A stretch of 41,817 bases of DNA from Gammaproteobacteria bacterium (lineage in GTDB: Bacteria; Pseudomonadota; Gammaproteobacteria; UBA6429; Thiohalophilaceae): positions 1 to 41,817 of the forward strand of contig JAOULO010000028.1 of NCBI GenBank assembly GCA_029881995.1, in the 5' to 3' direction. The notes below the pieces were generated by a model. The model was not told where the DNA came from. It was given only the letters and a program-made list of their open reading frames with translations, and did not search any database. This document shows positions 1-5,531 of the stretch, one piece after another (within the stretch, counting starts at the first letter, position 1; each line of letters begins with the position of its first letter). Made by a program: the position numbers and the translations under genes.

Positions 1-12
1 CTTAAAATAAAA

Positions 13-414
13 TTACTCCGACTTCTTTGATTCACTGGAACCATCTGAACTTTCTCCCTGCTTAGATAATTTTTCAGATGACTCCTTTCCTGCTGGGTCA
101 TGGCATATTACGGCGTCTTCGAGGTAGTCATATACTTCCCTGGCAGTTAAACCTGATTCAGCCGATTGGCTGCTGCCAGCACCATGCTCATAAGTACTTT
201 CAATCCCATCGTTTGATGCGGGTGGTCTTCTACCATGCTCACCATCACCAAACTCGACCTCACCAGACTCACGGTCAACATTAAACGCAGTAGATTCTAA
301 CTCAGTCGACCCCAACCCCCTCTGGCGAATGATTGAGATCAGCTTCGCAACCACCAGAACAATCGTCGGTAACCCCAGAAGTACAACAACGATTAAAATA
401 GTTTTATAGTCCAT
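13..414 (-). CDS. Hypothetical single-pass membrane protein (133 aa)
   Basis: No family is recognised. Residues about 5-27 form one strong hydrophobic membrane segment right at the N-terminus. The remaining ~105 residues are hydrophilic, rich in Ser, Glu and Gly, and probably disordered, ending in a Ser/Lys/Glu tail. A short Glu/Tyr stretch (AREVYDYLEDAV, near residue 92) is the only part that looks structured. The ATG is preceded by AAGGA nine bases upstream, which supports this start. A second copy of the ribosome binding site, start codon and first six codons lies at 1588-1689, so this gene or a relative was once duplicated. AT-rich composition matches the accessory stretch that follows. 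Confident as a gene, function unknown. Confidence 0.6.
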   Translation of the reverse strand: MDYKTILIVVVLLGLPTIVLVVAKLISIIRQRGLGSTELESTAFNVDRESGEVEFGDGEHGRRPPASNDGIESTYEHGAGSSQSAESGLTAREVYDYLEDAVICHDPAGKESSEKLSKQGESSDGSSESKKSE

Positions 415-455
415 ATCACTTATCCTTGCCTATCCATTTTCGAAACCGTGGTCTG
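395..455. repeat. 61-bp direct repeat, copy 1
   Basis: This segment covers the start of the 133-aa gene, its ribosome binding site and most of the spacer before it. It recurs at 1628-1689 with one substitution and one extra T. The two copies flank the lipoprotein gene and a small membrane-protein gene. Confidence 0.85.
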
Positions 456-466
456 ACCGGTTTGAA

Positions 467-1177
467 CTACTTATTTGAGCAATGATAACGATTAAATGAT
501 TTTACTTCTGGCACAATACACGGCCCCTGTTCAAAATATGTATATGCAATAACGCCAGGACTATTATCTGAACTGTTAAATTTTATCTCTATGCTAAATA
601 ATCGTCCTTGCTGATCGAATATATAGTCCTGTTCAGTTATGCTACCGTCACCATAGTCCTCACTAATCATTAACCCATCCATATTATATTTATACGAAAA
701 AGTCCTGGTAACATTTCCAACTTTATCTACTAAATCCATACTAGTGACGTTATTACCGTCATAATTCATGACCTGTGAAGTACCTAATTCACCAGTATTT
801 ATATTTTTAAATGTCATTCTGTCCAACTTCTCATTCGTGTATAAATAAATAAGTCGGTTATTTGTCTCTCCATCATTATCACTATCAACCAGTAACTCAG
901 TCATCTGGCCATTTTCATGCAAATATGACCAGATGGAGTCCACAGAACCATCCCCAGACTTGTCTTCTTCCCTCCTGAGCAGATGCCCTGAATCATCATA
1001 ATAAAACTGTCTTATATCAGTATGTCCAGTAGACTGACTAACAATTTCTAATTTGCTTAGTCTGTATTGTGGTTCATCTGGTGAATCTTTTGCTCCTCCA
1101 CATGAAGAAACCAGCATAAAACTAACTAGTAACAAAGTTACAAAAACAATTCTTACCTCATTAATCCTATTCCCCAT
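467..1177 (-). CDS. Hypothetical outer-surface lipoprotein (236 aa)
   Basis: The N-terminus is a lipoprotein signal: a hydrophobic run (residues 9-23) followed by lipobox V-S-S-C with Cys26 as the lipidation site. The mature protein has several Tyr/Asp-rich strand motifs of the type FYYDDSGHLLRR, YLHENGQMTEL, MNYDGNNVTSM, YKYNMDGLMISE and YIFDQQGRLFSI, each about 20-30 residues apart. This spacing resembles the YD/RHS-like beta repeats found in secreted proteins, though the family assignment is inferred. Two Asp-rich loops (DKSGDGSVD, DSDNDGETN) look like calcium-binding loops. It ends with two Cys (GPCIVPE, YHCSNK). It sits between the two copies of a 61-bp direct repeat, suggesting it belongs to a mobile or rearranged segment. 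Confidence 0.7.
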   Translation of the reverse strand: MGNRINEVRIVFVTLLLVSFMLVSSCGGAKDSPDEPQYRLSKLEIVSQSTGHTDIRQFYYDDSGHLLRREEDKSGDGSVDSIWSYLHENGQMTELLVDSDNDGETNNRLIYLYTNEKLDRMTFKNINTGELGTSQVMNYDGNNVTSMDLVDKVGNVTRTFSYKYNMDGLMISEDYGDGSITEQDYIFDQQGRLFSIEIKFNSSDNSPGVIAYTYFEQGPCIVPEVKSFNRYHCSNK

Positions 1178-1280
1178 AATTTATTACCTAACCACACCCA
1201 AATAAATATTGAAATCTTAAAAGCCTTAACCTAACTCATTTCAAGTGAAACAATCTCTTGGTTACTATTCGTAAACCGAT

Positions 1281-1315
1281 TAACTGGTTAAAAATATTCC
1301 CTCCGGCACCTTTTT
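1281..1315. repeat. 35-bp dispersed repeat, copy A
   Basis: Repeat core TTAAAAATATTCCCTCCGGC followed by ACC and a T run. Copies at 1589-1624 and 1716-1749 differ by one A in the A-run and at the left edge. The GGCACC-T5 end is repeated immediately (GGCACCTTTTTTCGG). It lies just after the stop codon of the small membrane-protein gene. Confidence 0.85.
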
Positions 1316-1333
1316 GGCACCTTTTTTCGGTTC

Positions 1334-1474
1334 TTAAGCAAATAAGGCCAATGCCCAAACTGTCCCTATTGCGAACCATATAAAATAGTTGTTTTGTCCA
1401 CTAGATATAAATACCAATGTTAATAAAATTGCTTTTACTATTAATATCTTCCTACCTGTAGAAAGTTTTTTCAT
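1334..1474 (-). CDS. Small two-segment membrane protein (46 aa)
   Basis: A 46-residue reading frame beginning MKKLSTGRKILIVKAILL and ending WALALFA. It has a positively charged N-terminus, a hydrophobic helix at about residues 10-24 and a second at about 31-46, with a polar SSGQNN turn between them. This is a plausible helical hairpin in the membrane. No convincing Shine-Dalgarno precedes the ATG, only a weak AGATAA stretch. It lies in the AT-rich accessory region between the lipoprotein gene and the truncated gene start. No family is recognised. The composition is right for a small membrane peptide, but the length is short enough that chance remains possible. Confidence 0.4.
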   Translation of the reverse strand: MKKLSTGRKILIVKAILLTLVFISSGQNNYFIWFAIGTVWALALFA

Positions 1475-1587
1475 CTAATTTATCTAATTATAATAAATGT
1501 TCTCTGATGCACTTAATTTTTACTTTTACATTAGAAACAATTGTTCTTTAACCCGATTTTTCAGATTCGGGTAATTCAGGCACACCC

Positions 1588-1647
1588 TTAACTGGTTAAA
1601 AAATATTCCCTCCGGCACCTTTTTACGAAAATAGTTTTGTAGTCCAT
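1588..1647 (-). pseudogene. Truncated 5' copy of the 133-aa membrane protein gene
   Basis: The ribosome binding site, ATG and codons for MDYKTI are identical in protein sequence to the start of the gene at 13-414. The frame then runs directly into dispersed-repeat copy B and stops after 19 residues (ending REYFLTS). The rest of the gene is absent, so this is a remnant left by duplication and truncation at the repeat. Confidence 0.65.
1589..1624. repeat. 35-bp dispersed repeat, copy B
   Basis: Second copy of the repeat, here abutting the truncated gene start and preceded by a small inverted repeat (ACCCGA at 1551-1556, TCGGGT at 1567-1572). Confidence 0.85.
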
Positions 1648-1689
1648 ATCACTTATCCTTGCCTATCCATTTTTCGAAACCGTGGTCTG
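1628..1689. repeat. 61/62-bp direct repeat, copy 2
   Basis: Near-identical to 395-455: one A-to-G change and one inserted T in the T-run before CGAAACCGTGG. It is sandwiched between dispersed-repeat copies B and C. Confidence 0.85.
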
Positions 1690-1715
1690 TTCCCTAACAT
1701 TCAACAAACTGAACT

Positions 1716-1749
1716 ACTGGTTAAAAAATATTCCCTCCGGCACCTTTTT
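1716..1749. repeat. 35-bp dispersed repeat, copy C
   Basis: Third copy, immediately downstream of the PIN-like gene. Together with copies A and B it accounts for most of the otherwise gene-poor stretch 1475-1765. Confidence 0.85.
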
Positions 1750-1765
1750 GCTCTGACACGGTTTT

Positions 1766-2782
1766 TCATACAGCTTTCAATATTTTAAGTGGATTTATTA
1801 CCTCAACCTTAATATTTAGATATTCATATATAGCCTCTATTTTTCTGGCAAAACGCTTATCAATAGTAAATAACACATCAGCGTGCGCCCCCATTACTGC
1901 ATGAGTGGAGTCGCTGGTGCTTGATATAAACTTTCCGTCCAGGTGTAATTTTTGATCGGGGTAGTATCCAATAAAATTCAACATGTTATACATTCGAATA
2001 ATTTTTTCACTTATTGATATTTCATCCAATCCATACACAGAATCAACATCTATACCAAAAAACTGTTCTATGGAAATAGAATCCGTAATTTTGTTATTTT
2101 TTTCTATAACAGTTTTCCATATTTTAAACGCCACGTTATTACCCGTGATATTATTTAGTTCATTTGATGATAAAGAGAAACTACTCCTAAAATCGTTTAC
2201 AGCATCATATTCACTTTCGTTTTCAATACTGCCGTTTAGATTTTTCAATATCTTGCTGTTTACCTTAATGTTCTCTTCTTTTAATATTTCAAACACACTT
2301 GAAAAATATTCTGTACCCATTGATAAATCTTTCATATCATTTAGTAAATTATCAAAAATATCTGAAAGATTACTTTCTCCCTTCGAAAAAATATCTTTAA
2401 ATGATTTGTCGCGTTTCCCACCATAAAACTTATGAGAAAATTCTGCTAAATTTTCACTCACTTCATTTTTATCTTTATTGAGATAACAGTAATTTCGATA
2501 TATCTCAATTGGAGGCTTATCTACAAAATTCGGTTTTAGTTGTGGAAAATCTTTTCGGAATAAACCAGCCACCATATACTTAGCATCTAAATTTTCTAAT
2601 ACCTGTATATACTTTAATCCATCTACCTCATCATAGCGTCGTATTTCGCATAATGTTTCATCAGAATACACTACAGTGTATTTATCTAGCACTTGGAAAA
2701 ATTCGGTGTCTGCATGATCCACAATGTATACAAGAACATTCTGGTCAAGATATGCCGATTTTTTTACCGCATTCATTTTCAC
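1766..2782 (-). CDS. PIN-like domain protein, putative nuclease (338 aa)
   Basis: The ends of the protein look like the two halves of a PIN nuclease fold. The N-terminus has AYLDQNVLVYI with Asp13. The C-terminus has DSTHAVMGAHADVLFTIDKRF with Asp291, Asp302 and Asp308, the pattern in which PIN enzymes place their last metal-binding acids. Between them lies an unusually long, mostly helical, charged insert of about 250 residues with no recognised domain. The first codon may be GTG at 2782 or the ATG two codons later. It is the last gene of a three-gene unit, 23 bases after the MBL-fold gene. Composition is clearly more AT-rich than nrdJ and degQ nearby, suggesting horizontal acquisition. The PIN assignment is by motif only; biological role (toxin, defence effector) is inferred. 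Confidence 0.6.
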   Translation of the reverse strand: MKMNAVKKSAYLDQNVLVYIVDHADTEFFQVLDKYTVVYSDETLCEIRRYDEVDGLKYIQVLENLDAKYMVAGLFRKDFPQLKPNFVDKPPIEIYRNYCYLNKDKNEVSENLAEFSHKFYGGKRDKSFKDIFSKGESNLSDIFDNLLNDMKDLSMGTEYFSSVFEILKEENIKVNSKILKNLNGSIENESEYDAVNDFRSSFSLSSNELNNITGNNVAFKIWKTVIEKNNKITDSISIEQFFGIDVDSVYGLDEISISEKIIRMYNMLNFIGYYPDQKLHLDGKFISSTSDSTHAVMGAHADVLFTIDKRFARKIEAIYEYLNIKVEVINPLKILKAV

Positions 2783-2805
2783 TCACGTTTTCTTTAAATA
2801 TAAAT

Positions 2806-3744
2806 CTACCTAGACTGGCATAAAATGTTTACAAGCTCTTCAAACTGTTTAACATCATAAGCATGGGTTGGCATAGTGCCTACATAGTGTGGCAATGAAG
2901 ACAAATCATTATTTCTTTGTAAAAAATTAACCCTATATTGTCTATTACCTGCAAAAACATGCACGTGCGAACCGTCACAATCAAACTCAATATCACCAGC
3001 TGAATTTTGTGTTATCGTATTGTAGCCATTGTAATAATTAAGATGTCTGGATGGTGCTTCACCTATGACAATAATCTTAGGTGACATCATTTTAAGCAAC
3101 TCATTTGGTATCCTCCCACTATCTCGACCGTGATGCGGGGCAAACAGTATATCTGTTTTTGGTAATTCAAGCTCACCTGCTATAAGCTCCAAGAACTCAG
3201 TTTCAAGATCACCCATCCAGACAGCCGTTACTCCCCCTTCTAAACTGTATTGTATGATTGGTGAAATATTATTTGGACTCCTACCTATTTCTGCCTCTTT
3301 CAGTGCATTTTTAAAATATAAATTATCCATTTTTGGCCAAAGTATACTAATACCGGCTGAGCCACGCTCATCATCTGAATCATTCATCCATTTTCGGCTG
3401 CAGCCATTATATATATAAAATGCTTTATCAGAATCGCGAAGGTTACAGTATCTTATAAAGTCATCTGTATATTCACTTTTTACTGCTTTGTTATTTACAC
3501 AATAAAAATTAACAATATCAATTTCATTATCAAGATATTTCAAACCCATAATATGGTCATTGTCTGGGTGAGTAGATATAAATCTAGTTATACCTTTACT
3601 ACTTGATAGTTCTTTTAATTCTGCTGTTATGTAACGCTTATTATCACCTGTCATACAACAATCAATAATTGTAAAATTATCACTGCTATGATTTATGTAA
3701 AACATATCACCATCACCAACAGATAATGACTTAATAACACTCAT
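2806..3744 (-). CDS. ComEC/Rec2-like metallo-beta-lactamase-fold hydrolase (312 aa)
   Basis: The fold is shown by the first metal motif STHPDNDHIMG (His59, Asp61, Asp63, His64), by WMGDLETE near residue 176, and by APHHGRDSG near residue 203. This H-P-D-x-D-H version is typical of the soluble hydrolase domain of ComEC/Rec2, and the protein has no membrane segments. Relatives are metal-dependent phosphodiesterases or nucleases. The N-terminus (VGDGDMFYIN, then TIIDCC) matches the usual first strands of the family. Its ATG overlaps the stop codon of the membrane-protein gene by four bases (ATGA), so the two are translationally coupled, and the PIN-like gene follows after 23 bases. The unusually tight grouping suggests a single functional module, perhaps in phage defence or DNA/nucleotide cleavage; that role is inferred. 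Confidence 0.8.
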   Translation of the reverse strand: MSVIKSLSVGDGDMFYINHSSDNFTIIDCCMTGDNKRYITAELKELSSSKGITRFISTHPDNDHIMGLKYLDNEIDIVNFYCVNNKAVKSEYTDDFIRYCNLRDSDKAFYIYNGCSRKWMNDSDDERGSAGISILWPKMDNLYFKNALKEAEIGRSPNNISPIIQYSLEGGVTAVWMGDLETEFLELIAGELELPKTDILFAPHHGRDSGRIPNELLKMMSPKIIVIGEAPSRHLNYYNGYNTITQNSAGDIEFDCDGSHVHVFAGNRQYRVNFLQRNNDLSSLPHYVGTMPTHAYDVKQFEELVNILCQSR

Positions 3745-4229
3745 TTTTTATTCCTCTCAATCCTTGATTTTATATATCTTGTTTGTTTTCTGTATGAAAA
3801 AACAAACATTACCAACAAAACAATTCCAAACATATGTTTTGTACTGATTATTGATATTTCCAGCCAGATTGATAGTTTCTCATAGCCAATCACAATAAAC
3901 ATTAACACCAGCATAGAGCAAATAGTTCTATATACATTATTTTGCTCTAATAACACTCCAATCTTTTTATCTTCTTTTTCAGCAGAAAGAAATTCCTTAT
4001 AACCCGCATATTGGATTAGCCTTAATTTAATAAATGCTGGCTCGATAAATAACGAACCAAACCTGCTGATCACTAAACCGACAAAATAAAATATAAACAA
4101 GCTAGTAAATATATCGTCATGTCTTAATGTGTATTTTGTATAATTATCAACGAACACCGAAAACAGAATACCTGGGAATAAATAATTAAAGAGATTATAT
4201 GAGGATATTTTTTTTAATAACTCTTCCAT
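3741..4229 (-). CDS. Hypothetical multi-pass membrane protein (162 aa)
   Basis: Four hydrophobic segments are visible, at about residues 13-28, 43-62, 103-118 and 126-147. A charged loop (SAEKEDKK) lies between the second and third, and the tail is strongly basic (RKQTRYIKSRIERNKK), placing the C-terminus inside. No family is recognised. GAGGT stands seven bases before the ATG. It heads the unit with the MBL-fold and PIN-like genes and overlaps the former by ATGA. Only 12 bases separate its start codon from the strong terminator at 4242-4277, leaving no room for a separate promoter between them. It could anchor or regulate the two putative nucleases at the membrane. Confidence 0.7.
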   Translation of the reverse strand: MEELLKKISSYNLFNYLFPGILFSVFVDNYTKYTLRHDDIFTSLFIFYFVGLVISRFGSLFIEPAFIKLRLIQYAGYKEFLSAEKEDKKIGVLLEQNNVYRTICSMLVLMFIVIGYEKLSIWLEISIISTKHMFGIVLLVMFVFSYRKQTRYIKSRIERNKK

Positions 4230-4241
4230 ACCTATAACCTC

Positions 4242-4277
4242 AAAACAAAAAGGCAGCCGAAGCTGCCTTTTTGTTTT
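4242..4277 (-). terminator. Strong intrinsic terminator after nrdJb
   Basis: A perfect 16-bp stem (arms 4242-4257 and 4262-4277) with loop CGAA; the GC core is GGCAGC/GCTGCC flanked by A- and T-runs, so it could work in both directions. It lies downstream of nrdJb and immediately upstream of the next gene's ribosome binding site. Confidence 0.85.
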
Positions 4278-4285
4278 CTACGCCA

Positions 4286-4412
4286 TTAAGAGCAAGCGAG
4301 GGATTCGCAGACAAGGCGCGGTGCTTTCTGAGAAGCGGAGTGTACATGTAGTACATGAGCATTCTCAGAAAGTGCCGCAACGCCGTATGCGGATTCCTCG
4401 CGCCGCTCTTAA
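4286..4412. repeat. 127-bp imperfect palindrome (MITE-like intergenic element)
   Basis: The left arm starts TTAAGAGC and runs to CTTTCTGAGAA. The right arm is its inverted copy with a few mismatches, ending GCTCTTAA. The centre (about 4335-4361) contains a smaller inverted repeat, TGTACATGTAGTACATGA. The right tip supplies the stop codon of nrdJb. It encodes no convincing protein. Such long near-perfect palindromes with short terminal repeats behave as non-autonomous mobile or RNA-structured elements in many gammaproteobacteria. Confidence 0.75.
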
Positions 4413-5125
4413 CCGCATTTGCTGTCGCCGCAATTGAGGCAGGTAAGACACCCATCCATCTTAATCACCGCCTTGGTACTACACTTCCCACAAAGCGATG
4501 ACCCTGCCGGAAACTCACTAGGCGCATTCTCTTCCGCCTGTTTTACAGTGCCTTCATACTGGGCGCGTTTTTCGGCAATCAGTTTCTGCTGGTGTTCGTC
4601 CAGACCTTCGTCTTTGAGGAAGCCGATCATGCGCATGTGGCATTCGATGGCGTCACCGATTTCGGCCACCAGTGAGGGCATGTACTTGCCGCCCTTTTTG
4701 AAGTAACCGCCACTGGGGTCAAACACAGCCTTGAGTTCTTCGACCAGGAAGGTGATGTCCCCACCTTTGCGGAACACGGCGGAGATGACTCGGGTCAGGG
4801 CGACGATCCACTGGAAGTGGTCCATGCTCTTGGAGTTGATGAACACTTCAAAGGGGCGACGCAGTTCGTGCTCGGTGCCGGCATTGAGGATCATGTCATT
4901 GATGGTGACATACAGGGCATGCTCGGTGAGCGGGGTTTTGATTTTGTAGGTAGAGCCGAGCAGCATTTCGGGGCGCTCGACCTTCTCGTGCATGTGCACG
5001 ATGTTGGTATCTTCTTTTAACTCACCTTTGACTTCGGCGATGGCGCGATCACCGGCGGTGTCATCTTCAACTGTGTCTTTGGCAACTTCGTAGCCGACTA
5101 TTTTACTTTCAATCTTAACAGCCAT
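4409..5125 (-). CDS. nrdJb: Class II ribonucleotide reductase, small C-terminal subunit NrdJb
   Basis: In a split adenosylcobalamin-dependent ribonucleotide reductase this subunit carries the C-terminal part, including the cysteines that re-reduce the active site. The central block (about residues 55-165: GSTYKIKTPLTEHALYVTIND, then SKSMDHFQWIVALTRVISAVF and FKKGGKYMPSLVAEIGD) matches the NrdJb/TSCPD type. The end is a zinc-ribbon-like cysteine cluster: CGKC, then CLTCLNCGDSKCG. The length of 238 residues fits the Pseudomonas NrdJb (about 230). It lies 406 bases downstream of nrdJa on the same strand, the gap being filled by palindromic repeats. The stop codon lies within a long palindromic element and is followed by a strong terminator. 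The assignment is secure. Confidence 0.93.
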   Translation of the reverse strand: MAVKIESKIVGYEVAKDTVEDDTAGDRAIAEVKGELKEDTNIVHMHEKVERPEMLLGSTYKIKTPLTEHALYVTINDMILNAGTEHELRRPFEVFINSKSMDHFQWIVALTRVISAVFRKGGDITFLVEELKAVFDPSGGYFKKGGKYMPSLVAEIGDAIECHMRMIGFLKDEGLDEHQQKLIAEKRAQYEGTVKQAEENAPSEFPAGSSLCGKCSTKAVIKMDGCLTCLNCGDSKCG

Positions 5126-5198
5126 TGTCTGCTTCTCCTCACTGTGTTTTCTTTGATGCGTCTTTGCTGTGTGTTGCGTCTGCGCGTCATTTAAATTT

Positions 5199-5268
5199 AC
5201 CCCTCACCCTGGCCCTCTCCCCAAAGGGGAGAGGGGACTTTAAAAAGCCTTCTCTCCCAGAGGGAGAG
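5199..5268. repeat. CCCTCACCC/CCCTCTCCC palindromic repeat, copy 1 plus satellite
   Basis: Element CCCCTCACCCTGG followed by the palindrome CCCTCTCCCC-AAA-GGGGAGAGGG (5213-5235), then a second related palindrome CTCTCCC-AGA-GGGAGAG (5252-5268). It lies between nrdJa and nrdJb and would form stable hairpins in their mRNA. The 5126-5531 gap holds this and the copy at 5458-5493, but no gene that I can support. Confidence 0.8.
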
Positions 5269-5457
5269 GGGACTTATATAAGGGCCACGAAGACCCGGGA
5301 ACCCGAAAACAACTTTTTGTAGTTTGCCGTTTTGCATTTTTTCTCCCCCTCCCCCTCACCCTTGCCCTTGCTGTTGCATTGGTGGGCATCCGTGAGGATG
5401 TTTGTTTACTTCGGGTTTTCCAGACCTCCGTGGCTAACTCTTTACTTCACTTTACTT

Positions 5458-5493
5458 CCCCTCACCCTAACCCTCTCCCCAAAGGGGAGAGGG
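5458..5493. repeat. CCCTCACCC/CCCTCTCCC palindromic repeat, copy 2
   Basis: Near-identical to 5199-5235: CCCCTCACCCTAA, then palindrome CCCTCTCCCC-AAA-GGGGAGAGGG. It sits just after the nrdJa stop codon. Confidence 0.8.
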
Positions 5494-5531
5494 AATGGTA
5501 TGGGGTTTTATTTACATTACTTTGCGCTAAC

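Noticed and set aside
1281-1330. GGCACC repeats considered as integron attC sites
   Set aside because: No attC-like paired core sites or integrase gene; the repeat lacks an inverted-repeat architecture.
1281-1749. Three short repeats considered as a CRISPR array
   Set aside because: Spacing is irregular, intervening sequences include genes and a gene remnant, and no cas genes are present.
4240-4455. 71-residue open frame over the terminator and palindrome
   Set aside because: It consists of the terminator stem, the palindromic element and the nrdJb end in another frame; no family or ribosome binding site.
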